A DNA stretch of 64,000 bases from Lenzites betulinus (lineage: Eukaryota > Basidiomycota > Agaricomycetes > Polyporales > Polyporaceae). The stretch lies in contig JABYQU010000045.1 of the NCBI GenBank assembly GCA_022264855.1, positions 124,001 through 188,000 on the forward strand, in the 5' to 3' direction. Positions 22,538-34,302 of this stretch are shown here, piece after piece. Numbering within the stretch: the first letter of the stretch is position 1; every line of letters begins with the position of its first letter. The notes beneath the pieces are model-generated. The model was not told the origin of the DNA. It was given only the letters and a program-made list of their open reading frames with translations, and did not search any database. The position numbers were made by a program, and so were the translations under genes.

Positions 22538-25500
22538 GGCGGCTGGATAAGGACCTGTTTCCCAAATGTGGGGGAACAAAAGGAGGGGAAGCACGGGGGC
22601 GTCGTTATTGTTCTCTCTCTGCTTTAAATGATGCACTCGCCGTCCGAGATCAGAACGAGCGACGCCTGCTCCCAGGACCCGGGCACAGGCCGCGGTCTCA
22701 GCGCATCTCATCAACTCGCCAGACGCCCGCACGCGCGCCTCCGCCCCAACCTGTGCCTCCTCTCATCGGTTTGGCCCCTTGCGGACCTTGATCTCGTCCA
22801 CCCACATCCACATATCTGCCTGCTCGCCGACGCTCGAGGTCAGCCCAGACGATGCGCTGAACAGCGCACTCACCCGTGGAGGACGGCGACTTGGTGTTTC
22901 TGGGGTCCCGGTCCGCCATCACGGACCACACGACCCATCGGTGCTTTTGCTTGTTGACGAAACAGGCAGTCGCTTTGTTCACTCCCGTTCTGGCCAGCAG
23001 GCACGTCCACGGAACTCTTCCTCCCAGCGCGGCCGTCGAGCTTCCCTGACAAGCCTGCCTGCGAACTCCTCGCCAGCGTCGGCCATCCTGCCGCGGGGCT
23101 GGTCTGATTCTGTCGCGCTCGCGTACACCCATCCCTGCCCCCAGGTGAGCACACTTGCCATGCGAATCAAAACCCGGCGAGTCGTACGTGCGGTGGTAGA
23201 GCGCAGAGATGTAGGGTCGCCGTATCGAAGTCCTGTTGGGAAACCCTCAATGTCGGATGCAGAGGACGAGAAGATGCGACGGCCCACCGACCGTACTATT
23301 CCGAGGAACATGTGGAACTATCGGCGTGCCGCACACTCATCTAGTCACCTGCATTAGCACATAACCTTGCCATTTACTTGCAGTCTGTTCCGCGCGGCGG
23401 GGTCCAATCTTACGCAACGCATCCGAACGTGCCAAGCAGCTCTCGCGGAACCATGTCCCGCTCGGTGTGCTTCCATTCGTGCCCCTTTACGCGCAGGAAG
23501 CAGAGCCGAGACGCGAAGGATTGCCGGCTGCTCCTGGGGGTGATGACCGTGCACTCAATTTGGTATTCTCCCTCGACCGCGTGGACGTGAGCATCTGGCC
23601 AGAGCTGCCTGCATATGGTCAAGCACCGACGTGCTGGCCCTGGATCGACCGTCCAGGCAGTCCCCGCGACCCAATTCTCGCGCCTCGCCCGCCACAGCGG
23701 AGGCGTGCGCTGCCCTTGTCCGCAAATGGCAGGCGTTGTCGTCCGCGTCCAGCAGCTCCAAATACCAGGATACCTAATAGCGAGTTGGCGCGCGTACATA
23801 CCGGAGGCAACCGATCGGTTGACGACCTTGTTTCCTCGCGCTTCTTCCGCGATGCTGGGTGCGTTTCTGGGGTGCACCGCCGGGACCTGTTTCTCAACGG
23901 ACCTCTTCATGATCCGTTCTTATGCACTGAGACTCTCGATACCATCGTCGATCATTACGAGGGCGGTTGGAGGGCGTAGTTTGCGTTGTGACGCCCTATA
24001 CAACGCTATCTTGGAAATGGCCATTGAGGTACGAGGTCCGTCGCCGCCCATTGTGTTATTGACCGGATGTCCGTATGCCAATCTCAAGGACTCGCCTTGT
24101 TCTTCCGTGTCTCTCGCGTGATCCTCGTTTATCGACGGGCGCAACATATCTGATACATGACCCTAGCGGTGCTCCGCCGCCAAGTTTGCCGGCCATTTTG
24201 CTCCGGAATGCCCTAGTTCGCCATCGTTGCATCCCTTCATGATGCCCCTAGAGTATGATCTTCTGCGTTCAATTTAATTGTCATTATCTCTGCCCGCGCT
24301 GCTGATGACGACCACTCCGCACTGGTCAACATAGCTGCGGTGTGGAAGCCCAGCTGCTCACCGATAGGTCAATTACACGGTTTTTTCGCAGCGGTTATCG
24401 CTCAACGCCACCAAGTAGGTGGACACCCACACCAGACCCGCGCGCGCACCTAGTGAGTTTACGTCTTGTAGGCTGCGCCTCTGCGCAACACGCACGTCGA
24501 GATGATATGGCCCAGGCGTAAGCTTACCGTGGAACCACAATGAACGCCAATAATCCCTCTGGACGGTCTCGCGCGGAGCTTCGCCCGGGCCTCTTGAGTT
24601 TGGACATCGCCTCCGCCGTGATTTACGGAAGGTTCGTGTATGCGTGTCTGGCGGTGGGTCGTCGCAGTCAGTGACCGAAGCTCCGACACTTCAGCGCAGA
24701 GAGGTGAAACACCACGCTAGCCCGAACAGATTAAAAGACACAAAGACCTCCAAAAAGCCTGCAGCTGGTGGCGCATGCTGATAGCGTGAGAGCGAAGCGC
24801 AAGAAGTGGCTCAAAACCCAAATTGCAAGGAAACTCTGTAAAGCCAGAGGAGGCAGGCCGTTGGAGGAGCTCAGGCTCTCGGAGGAAGCCTGGAATAGAC
24901 AAATCAAAACCAACGGGAGGAGACGGCAAGCTCGGCTCACTTTGCGTGCTTGATGAATGCAGACACTTGTCTGACAGTCTGGCGGGAGATATGGACTATG
25001 ATGATGGGATGTACCACCGGGAACAGATTCCGCTGGGCTTGTTATGATGCTATGATCAGTTCAAGTTCCTGAGTCTTGGTTTCCTTTTGGCGACTTGTTG
25101 GCATTCGAGCTTTGTGCCGTATACTAAAAGACAGCGTGTATCAGTTTAAGACAAACCTGGATCCGAGAAGACTCACAGCTGTATGGTGTCAATTGACGAA
25201 GACTGAGATGCCCGACGCCTTCAAGAAAGCACAGACACTACTCAACAGTACTAGGGGCATGACGTCATTCACCTGCTAGAAACTGTTCTGTGAAAAGACG
25301 CTTCTGCACGACACATATGCCATCCACAGCTTGTCCTGTAACCACCACCACCTAACACACAGGTATTGCACGCGTCTGCCTCAACAAATTTGAAGTCCAA
25401 AACTCGGTAGAAAGGACTCAAAACTCACAGTGTAATATTTGTCAAGTCTACCGCCCAGCAGACCCAGTAAGCGCCCACTTCATTGTTGCATATACTCGCT

Positions 25501-26365
25501 TCATGACGTTGTTAGGTGTTTCTAGCCCTTTTATATGTCCTCACAGCCAGGTGGTTGCGTGAATACCATCAATTCAAAAGTCTATCCACAGTAAGTCACC
25601 GCATATAAGTACTCAGACTATGTAGAATAGGACTACCCCTTAGATCTTAGACTCTGCGCGGCAGCTCTTCAAGTAAGTACTTCCCACCCCTTATTTTTCA
25701 GCTTTTTCACAGGTCTACAAGAGACTAACTTCTAGGTTGGGACACGCATATGCTATGATACTCCTTGAGAAGTAGTTTCTGCTCATATCTCTCCTTGATA
25801 TCTGGCGAAGTGCGAGTAACCGGCGTCGATCAAATTGATGCGCATGATCGCGAAGGATTGTGTGGATCAAATCTCGATTTGCGCACCTCGGTCTCGCAGC
25901 CACCCACTCAACGGCAAAACACCCATTCTTGCAAATCCACTCCCGGCTCCGTGCTCCATGTCCTATCATGACGTGCTCATCCATCCCAACTCTCAAATAG
26001 CGCACCCGTCCAACACTAGAAGCCACTCTACCAAGCACACTCAAACGCTTGTACGCCGCGAGGGCCCGCATGACCATGTGGCTCCGTGCTCGACACCAGA
26101 AAGGCTGTCCCTGGCCTGCATTCGAGCGGCCGGACGTGTTGATGTAAAAACACCTATTTGATAGGCGCAGATTTCACGCCATGATCTAGAAGAATGGCGA
26201 AAGCATATGCATTGCTCCCAGTTAACGGCAGCTCCGCAGGCTTCTTAAGGGCCCTATCGCCGCCATGTTATCTCCTCCTCGGGTCTATTCACTTAGTCCC
26301 TCCGAGTCTCCCCTTCTCCGTCTTTCCTTCTTCCACCAGCGCGCGGTGCTTGATACCCCACCGCA
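22538..26365. other. 3.8-kb intergenic region between HMG gene A and MUP1 copy 2
   Basis: Both flanking genes point away from it, so it holds two promoters. Frames such as 23615-24121 (+) and 24768-24953 (+, basic) have no recognised motif and no convincing splicing. The 24.1-25.8 kb part is AT-richer. No transposon terminal repeats were seen. A long, regulator-adjacent non-coding stretch is the simplest reading. Confidence 0.45.
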
Positions 26366-29201
26366 ATGTCCAGGCTAGCGCAGTACATACCCACATGGAG
26401 ACGCGGTCGAAGGGACGAGGACGCCCCGGCGGATGCAGCGGCAGTTCCCGCTGAACCGCTGGACACAAAACGATCCAAGGAAGAGAGCGACGGAGACGAG
26501 TCGCTCGCGTCGAAGGAGCTCACCACTGTGGTAGATCCAGACCTGAATCCTGGCGAGCTCACATTCGAAGAAGGTAGACACAACCATTGCGGTCGGCGCT
26601 CGAGTCGTGTGCTGATAAGTGTGTCCCAGATGCCGAGGGTGGCATGGGTCGCCATCTGGGCGTCTTCAGCTGTACGCTGCTCATGTGAGTGCACATCATT
26701 GCTTTCCCCGTGCTATGCGAATGACACCAACGGTCATGCAGTGTCGGACGTATCATCGGCACAGGCATTTTCTCTACGCCGTCCTCGATATTGGGGTCGG
26801 TCGGCTCAGTGGGGGCGTCTCTCATGCTCTGGGTGCTTGGCTTCGTGCTCTCGTTCTGCGGGCTTTTCATCTGGCTCGAGTTCGGCACGATGTTCCCTCG
26901 CTCCGGTGGAGAGAAGGTGTACTTGGAGGCGGTATACAAGCGTCCACGGCATCTCGCGACCATCATATTCGCGACCAACGCGATCGTCCTCGGTTTCACC
27001 GCGTCGGGATGCATAGTACGTACACCACTGCCTCGTGAAATACGCGCCATGCTAAGAAAGACGCGTCCCTCCAGGTGTTTGCCCAAAAGTATGTTGACGT
27101 CCGATCTGCGTGACATTTACTTGGTACTGACGTCATCGCCAAGCATCCTCATTGTCGCAGGCCATCCCGCCTCCCGGTGGGTCACTCGTGGCATTGCGCT
27201 GGGAGGTACGCGCAACACACCCGATTCCCCGTCGTGTATGTGTGCTAAACACCACGCGTAGTCATCGGCTTCGTCACGCTCCTGCATGGCCTCACGCCAC
27301 GTCTCGGAGTGTGGGTGATGAACGTGAGCGCGCTACTCCTGCACGCCGAACCGTACTTACTAGGCGTGTTCAGGGTCTGAGTCTGTTCAAGATCGTCATC
27401 CTCGTCTTCATCGTGATCACCGGTATGTCCCACCACGCCCGGTCGTCCTCTGCTGCTCACAACTCCTCCAGGCTGGGTTGTGCTCTCCGGCAAGACCCAC
27501 ATCGCGGACCCGCATGCGAACTTCAGGAATGCGTTTGCCGGCAGCTCGCACAGCAGTAACGACGTCAGTCTCATCCTCCCATCCCGCGCGCGTGCTCCAC
27601 GTCCTGACTGCGTATCGCGTACAGTACGCGACGGCGACGTTCAAGGTCCTCAACGCGTACGCGGGCTGGTCGAACGTGAACTACGTGCTCAACAACGTCA
27701 AGAACCCCGTGCGCACGCTCAAGATCGCCGGCCCGCTCGGCCTCGGCATCTGCGCGGTCCTGTACCTGCTCGCAAACGTCAGCTATTTTGCGTGCGTGTT
27801 CTACGTGTTGGGAGCGAGATGTCGCCAACATGTACTAACGAAGGGGACACGTACAGGGCGGCGACGAAGGACGAGATCATCCACAGCGGCACGACTGTCG
27901 CGAGCTTGTTCTTCCACAATGTCTTTGGTGCTAAGGCGCAGAAGGCGTTGACTGTGTTCGTCGCGTTGAGGTGCGGATTCCCGTGTCTTGCTATGGAAAA
28001 TTCTGGCTAACCTGCATATGTAGTGCATTGGGGTAAGTCGCTAAATATATGTCTTGGTGTATAGTACTCACTGTCGCCGCTGCGGTGTTTCCTTATTTGC
28101 CTGAACAGGGTGAGTAATGCCGTCGATCTTCGCGAATTGTTCGCTCATATTCCGATTTGCAGAATGTCATCACGATCGTACGTATGACCACCTCTTTCTA
28201 GAGATAGTCTATCTGACTCGTTATCGTAGACCTTCGCGGCCGCGCGCATTAACCAAGGTGGGCTCAACCACACACGGTTGTGCGATATTTGAACGCTCAT
28301 TGTATCCTAGAGCTGGCAAAGGAAGGCATTCCTCTTCCGTTCGGTAACCGGTTCTGGGCATCAAATTGGCCCACGGGGAAGTCGCCCCTCCCGGGCCTGA
28401 TCATCCATCTAATTCCCTCGGTGAGCTGCGCCGTCTTGACTGCGCCCCGATGGGCATTCGCTCACGATCGTGCAGATCATCGTCATCATCGCGCCCCCGC
28501 CCTCGGTCGCGTACCCGTTCATCCTCGATGTCGAGGGGTACCCAAGCCAGATCTTCAACCTCTTCGTCGTGCTCGTACGTCCGCGGCCGTTCCTCTTCCT
28601 ATGACTGCACCGAGTACTAATGCGGAATTTCATAGGGGCTGTTTTGGCTGAGATATACCAAGCCCAACGTACCGCGGCCGTTCAAGGGTACGTAGCCATG
28701 AGCTCCCCTTTCACAGTGCGCTGATCTCATACACCTACAGTATGGTGGCCGCTCACGGTCTTCTTCCTCGCCGCCGCCGTGTTCCGTACGTACCCTCCCC
28801 CCCCTCCAACGCCCTCCGAGACTAACCCCAATCTCTGCCGCAGTGCTCGTCGCGCCATTCCTACGTCCCGCAAATGGCAAGGGCGACACGCCGCCCCTGC
28901 CCTACTACCTGTGCGTCCCCCATCCCGTCCCCCACGCCGCCGTACTGACGTCCTTTGCGCCCAGGTACTGTCTCGTCGGCATCGCGATCATGGCGGTGGG
29001 CGTGCTCTACTGGGCAGCGTGGCGCGTCGTGCCGCGCTGGTTCGGGTACGAGTACGTGTCGCGCAAGGAGAAGCTCGCGGACGGTACTGTTGTTACACTG
29101 GTGCGTCTCCTTCCCCCATTCTCTTTTTTGTGGGATTCATGATGCTGAACACGGTTCCGGCTTGTGCGGTTTGACAGTTCTCGCGGCAAAAGCTCGAGTG
29201 A
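26366..29201 (+). CDS. MUP1: Methionine permease, MUP1-type (APC superfamily), copy 2
   Basis: Intact paralogue of the permease at 16833, on the opposite strand. Early exons: 26366-26573, 26630-26684, 26742-27015, microexon 27075-27088, then from 27144; the last exon is 29178-29201, ending LFSRQKLE. The protein begins MSRLAQYIPTWRRG with an acidic tail ending LNPGELTFEE. The core has RHLGVFSCTLLI, VGRIIGTGIFSTPSSI (TM1 signature), EFGTMFPRSGGEKVYLEAVY, YAGWSNVNYVLNNVKNPVR (a MUP1/LAT-type motif), FWASNWPTGKSPLPGLI, and SVAYPFILDVEGYPSQIFN near the end. I infer uptake of methionine or a related amino acid from the family. The N- and C-terminal tails differ most between copies, which suggests different endocytic regulation. 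Confidence 0.9.
27075..27088 (+). other. 14-nt microexon of MUP1 copy 2
   Basis: GTGTTTGCCCAAAA between a CCAG acceptor and a GTATGT donor. It is needed to keep frame between the TASGCI exon and the NILIVAGHP exon. Confidence 0.75.
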
Positions 29202-29759
29202 GGGCCTCTACGCTCGTGCCTTCCCGTGGAACGTGTGGTGTTGTTGAATGGGGAATGGCCCAGGAGGTGTAACGACTTTGTGATGGCCTAACGTGTTGTG
29301 TTACGTGTATTACAGTATTTATGTCGGGTTTGTAATGGATGTTTGAACCACCGTAGTGAACTTGCGACGGGAAGAATCATCACACGATATTTGTTAAGGA
29401 GCGGCACGTCGTAGTGTCAACCAGCCCCCGAAGTCAGGATCTGTTACATAGCAGTCTCCCTGAGGCAGACCTAGATACTCAGCTGTAGGAAGAGCAGGAG
29501 GGGTAGAATTAACTCAGACGATCAGTGTGCATTTCCAACCTAACTACGACTCGAATACTGCAGACATTGGCGGCACATGGCGAGCACTAGTGACCTCGTC
29601 AAGCAAGGTGACACGGTGTGTACACGGTGGTATTGATACACATAAGTAGGTTACATGTATGGCACATCCCTGATTACGATGTCCGTGAAACCCACAGATG
29701 ACTGTCGACCCAGAGAAACCATGACATCCAGAATCGCGAAAGGTCAACCCGCAGAGCAC
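29202..29759. other. Convergent 3' spacer
   Basis: About 560 nt between the stop codons of MUP1 copy 2 (+) and the phosphoesterase (-). Nothing recognisable in it. Confidence 0.6.
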
Positions 29760-30860
29760 TTACACCTCCGCCTCCACTTTCTCATCAACCTCCGTGGGGG
29801 CCGTGGGGGTACCGCTAGCTATAGCATTACTCGTCCGAGGGATAAGCGGAAGTTCGACCACGATCGGCTCCAAGAGCTGCGAACTCCACTTCCGGGCCAC
29901 CGACGAGGCGTTGACCAAGAGGCTATGCGTTCGCAGGCGAAACATGGGCTCCTTCTGCGACAAGCCGAACAGGCGCTCCCACAACAACGCCCACATCAGG
30001 CCCAGCGTAGCCATCCAGTTGTCCTTCCCCCTGACAGAGCGTTCGTACCGGATCTGCAGACTCGCAAACCGCGCGTGCTCGACGCCGCGGCCGGCGTGAA
30101 TGTGCCCGAAGACGTGCAGCACGGGGCGGATGCGCCAGAGCGCCGCGAGGACGTGTCTGCAGCCGAGCCCGGCGACGTCGCGGTGGTGCAGAGGTGGGCC
30201 GTGCGTGAGGAGAATGTGCGTCTCGGAGGGTATATTGTACAACCACCAGAGCCAGCGTTTGTCGTCTTTGTACTGGAACGCGCCCGTTTCGCCGCGCTTT
30301 AAGGTGCACGGGGTACCATAGATGTTCACACTACGGCCGTAGAACTCGAGCGTCGCTGAGGAGTTCTCGAGATACGTGAGCGTCGGGTAGTCGGCGAGGA
30401 TGGCGTCGCGCGTAGGGGGGTGCGCTAGGGCGAGATCGTGGTTGCCGGCGATGAACACCTTGTGCTGATGAGGAGCGGCGGCGAGCCACTTGAGCGCTGC
30501 ACGTATCTGTTTCTCCGTCCCGCTGGTCGAAAGGTCGCCTGTATGGACCAAGATGTCTCCGGGCGGTAGGGGAGGGAGCGACAAGTGGGCACCGTGAGTG
30601 TCGGATATGCATACTACGCGGATAACAGGGGTGAGCTGTGTGCGACCATTGAATGTGGCTGTAGGTCGAAGCTTGGCGTATGCTTCATACAATCGCTGCG
30701 TGATGCATTGGGCCGGCGCGTGGCGGAAGTGTTCCCAGAGCGAAGGAATCCCGTTCTTGTATACTGCACTTGCCCCGACTGGAGCTCGAGCCTTATGTTT
30801 CCCGCACGTTAGATCTTTGTGGTATAGCTGGTTTCTTTGTCGGAAGAGATGGCTGGACAT
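29760..30860 (-). CDS. Calcineurin-like metallophosphoesterase
   Basis: Intronless 366-residue protein with every core motif of the calcineurin-like phosphoesterase fold: SDTHG (~86-90), HTGDLS (D109), GNHD (~139-142), LTHGPP (H220) and GHIHAGRG (~252-255). These ligand the di-metal centre (usually Mn/Fe). Order and spacing resemble the MPPED/YfcE-like eukaryotic branch; the substrate is unknown. About 80 residues precede the first motif and have no recognised domain. The start is the only in-frame ATG upstream of the motifs, but a spliced 5' exon cannot be excluded. The C-terminal 90 residues are variable and end in an acidic tail. Convergent with MUP1 copy 2. Confidence 0.9.
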   Translation of the reverse strand: MSSHLFRQRNQLYHKDLTCGKHKARAPVGASAVYKNGIPSLWEHFRHAPAQCITQRLYEAYAKLRPTATFNGRTQLTPVIRVVCISDTHGAHLSLPPLPPGDILVHTGDLSTSGTEKQIRAALKWLAAAPHQHKVFIAGNHDLALAHPPTRDAILADYPTLTYLENSSATLEFYGRSVNIYGTPCTLKRGETGAFQYKDDKRWLWWLYNIPSETHILLTHGPPLHHRDVAGLGCRHVLAALWRIRPVLHVFGHIHAGRGVEHARFASLQIRYERSVRGKDNWMATLGLMWALLWERLFGLSQKEPMFRLRTHSLLVNASSVARKWSSQLLEPIVVELPLIPRTSNAIASGTPTAPTEVDEKVEAEV

Positions 30861-31659
30861 GTATACGTACTTTCAAGGTGATCCGTCTCACGATTCGGAT
30901 CCAAGTGGGCCATTTACGCCGCGCCATACCCGGACCACCGCGTACGATGTGGATACGCCGCTGTCAAAGCAGTGTTTCTCAGGTAATGGTCAGTCAAAAC
31001 ATAGCGGCCGGCAGTTTGAGTGGCAAGGACATGGAGGTCTGCTAGTGAGTGGGTGTCGAGTGATCTAGAGATCCGATGGTACTGGTGGCACTAAACCAGG
31101 AACCTTACTAAACGTAAGTACATACTGAACGCCTCGGCAAGCGCCGGCGAGAGGTAGGCGCTCGCATGCGGCGCGTCGAACTTACCCTCGACTCTAGGAT
31201 TCGTCTATAAGTAGGCTGAGCAGGCCCAAAAGGTAAACACAATGCCCAAAAACAGGGAATACAGAGTACTGGGCTACAGATCTTAGGAATGCTTTCTCCC
31301 ACTGCCATGCAAAGTTGTATAACGTGGCGACTAGGCCCAATCCACGACTCGGCAATGTCTTCGTATGTGCGCTACAACAGTATGAGCCGGAATGAAGGTG
31401 TAGACTTCTATATAGACTCGTCTTCTACCGCGCCCTTTGCATGCGTCTTAACCATGTTCTCTAGAGCCTCTCCCCATCCATCGTTGAGAGCCTGAACAGG
31501 CTGTCTCTCCCTAAGAAGCGCTCGAACTGCCAACGGTGTGCGTCGATGAGGAGGGAGAAGGGGGTGATTCGGCAAATGACAACATACCGTTGAGTAGGGT
31601 ACGTCCGGCGAACAAACCTGGCCCCTCCAGTTTCCCGAGACACTGTGATATAATGAATG

Positions 31660-33180
31660 CTACACATTATACGAGTCGCCTACCATACTATCGGCTAATT
31701 CATAACTCATCAGCGCCGGAGGATCGTTTACAAGGTATACTCCAACAACCACCTTGCACTCGCTCACAAAATCTGGCAGAACACCTTGTCGCGCAAGACC
31801 TGCGCGCGACACAGCCCGATCTCGGTCGGGACCGCGAGCGCTGAGGAACGCGAGGAGGATGCCCATTGCCCGCCGATTCCGCGAGCCCTATCCAGCCGAT
31901 GCCGAACTTGCACTCCTGCTTCGCGCGTTCGACGTCCGCCCCGGCGCCGCCGTCATGCCGGTCCTGGTTGAAGATGTCTGCCGCGGACTCGTACGGCCCA
32001 CGCAAGTGTGCAGAGGAGGAGGCCCTGCACGATCGCGGGCAGCGGGAGCAGCATGGGAGCCAGAACGAAATCGAGGAGCACGAGAGGGAGACGGTGCTCT
32101 GATACACAACCTGGGGTTGTTCATTGCGAGGACAGTTGTGTCACGCCGATGAGGGCGCGATAGGGTAAGGACCTCCCAGCGAGGGTAGTGGTCGCTGATG
32201 GAGTAAATGAGCAGGCTCATGATACAATGCGTTTCCCATGTAGGGACTGAGTATACAAGGGTAGGCGAGATTCTTGCGATTGTTAAGTCGCTAGTAGAAG
32301 ACTTGGGCCGCGTTATGAGCATACCTCATTGATAGTGTCCTCGAAACCTGACTACCTTTGGGACCGATGTCAAGACAAAACAGGTGTACATACTAGACAA
32401 ACTCAGACTACGTGTGCGAAAGATCAGCTCCGTATACAATGGACGATAAATATGTCGAACTTACAGAGCGGTAGCATGTACTTTGCGAGCATTGGTCTCG
32501 CAAGACGCTACTTGTCTTGTAGTACAGTACGATATGCGTTCTCACAACGACTTCTGGCTCGACTTCCAGAACTCGCTACTTGCCGGCCCTGGCACTTCCA
32601 ACTCCCCTGACCGAGGCAGCGGCCTACCCGAGTCCTATCTAACGCCATATCTGGCTTGCCCTCTTCACGATCAAGGTATCTGAAGCGCAGACCATGATGA
32701 GGATGGCATGTCGTGGGAGCGAGGCGCGCGGCGCTGCGTCGTGCTTCTCGACGATGAACGCGCTAAACCATACACGTCCACCGCAGATCCTCCCAATGCT
32801 CCGTCTCCGAGCACGATCTCCGACGCGGAAGAGGACGGACCCCGGAAGAAGCGTCGGAACGGAAACATGAAGGCCACCGATGTCGCGTCGCGTGTAGCGC
32901 GAATTGGGCTCAGCTCGGGTCTGTCGTATTCTAGCCCCTGCGATCGGACTATCAGCATGACATATGGTCCAGCGCAACATGCCCGGTAGTTATGAGCGGC
33001 TGCTATAGCCATGCATCTGGTCCGCAGTAGTCACTCACCACGGCCGGACGAGATGAGCGCAATACCTCTCACCCTCCCTCCAGATCGACCATGCGCCGGC
33101 CGCAGTGACGGAGTGGGTGACATTGAAGGCACCCGCGCAGTCTTCCGTGACGGAGATGGGATGTCCGAGGATGTCAGTGC
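31660..33180 (-). pseudogene. Coding-like minus-strand fragments, possible decayed or unresolved gene
   Basis: Several blocks read like protein but cannot be joined in frame. 33180-33073 encodes TDILGHPISVTEDCAGAF and ends at a good GTGAGA donor. 32980-32639 encodes FSAFIVEKHDAAPRASLPRH. 32290-32170 encodes HCIMSLLIYSISDHYPRW. 32090-31990 encodes a strongly hydrophobic, membrane-like LVLLDFVLAPMLLPLPAIV. 31960-31880 encodes ERAKQECKFGIGWIGL in another frame. A frame change between the last two blocks has no room for an intron. This fits a decayed membrane-protein gene, but chance, or a gene with odd splicing, remain possible. Family not recognised. Confidence 0.25.
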
Positions 33181-34073
33181 TCCGACGGCGGCCCTATCTT
33201 CCAAATCTCAGAAGGAGCGGAAGCATTGGCGGTGCAGGGCTCTGCCGCGTGTCGATCGGTGTGCCTAGCGGGCGCAATGCTTCTGTCCGAGGCCACACCT
33301 GGCCACCCTGAACTGCGAATGCCGCAGATGCGCATTGGCAACAGTGAGGAGCTGCGCTGACATAGTGAGCGGAAGAACGTCCAGTGCTTCCCATCGTATC
33401 GCGCTCGTGTCGCGCGCGCGATGCGATAGAATCGCGACCCTCGAAATGTCGGGGAAAGGTGTGGCGCGGACCCGAGCCTGGGTTCTGCGAGGACATATCG
33501 ATTCGTGGTTCTGCTGTTTGTCGATCGTGGTGTTGACACGGTCCTGCGTTCGCGAAGGCGAAGCGGGGATGCGCGCAGGCCAAAAATGTTAGGCAATGCG
33601 AAGTGCGGTTGTCAACCTAGCACCTACCTTTCCGTATGCTGCCATCGACCCAGCTGGACCCTGCGCGCGCCGTGTGCGAGGGCACAGGAGGAGCGCGGCA
33701 GGGTCCTTCTCGACGCTCGTCGCTAGCTGGAAAGCGACTGGTGCCTGTCCGCTGAACATACGATGCGTATGGGGTGCAAGCGAGCGATCAGCTGGCCATC
33801 CGCGCGCTCGCTGGTTACCGTCATGAGCTTGATGAACAGCCGTCTAATAGATGTACAGCCAGTGATTTCTCAGACTCGAGGCCTTTTGGTGGTCGTGGTC
33901 GTTGTTCAAGAGGCAGATGGGGTTCCAACTGGGCGCCCGGATCCGGACCGATGCCCCTTTTCGTCCCAAGACGATCAAGCTCGCGCGCGCTCGCCGCTCG
34001 CCCGCTGCTAGCCGCTGCTTCTCATGACCACTCCATATTCCGTGCAGTCCGCCGCAATGCATCGCCCGGAGAG

Positions 34074-34080
34074 TATAAAA
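34074..34080 (+). promoter_or_regulatory. TATA box upstream of MIOX
   Basis: TATAAAA in GAGAGTATAAAAGACAGG, 223 nt before the ATG at 34303. Sequence and placement fit a strong core promoter; transcription start not known. Confidence 0.6.
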
Positions 34081-34302
34081 GACAGGCAGGCACTGAGAGC
34101 TGTCTCCCAGACCTCTCCGCCCCATCCTCGTCGCCTTCTGACATAAGCCGACTCCTCGGAGCTCCCTTGGAAACTTGACCTGTTTCACATTTTTTGTGGC
34201 AACCGCGCTCCCTCCCCAACTCCTCGCCCTATATCAGCGTCCGAGCACTTTCAGATCCTCATCCAACCCTCCATCGCTCTACCACCTATCCCCAACATCA
34301 AG

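Larger units (their letters stand above)
30861..34302. other. 3.4-kb region without a confident gene
   Basis: Lies between the divergent phosphoesterase (-) and MIOX (+). It contains the minus-strand coding-like fragments described separately (31660-33180) and the MIOX promoter. The 32483-32683 (+) frame also reads protein-like but has no motif or start context. Confidence 0.4.

Noticed and set aside
24768..24953. Basic 61-codon frame resembling a nucleic-acid-binding fragment
   Set aside because: Too short, no motif, and no transposon context or terminal repeats nearby.
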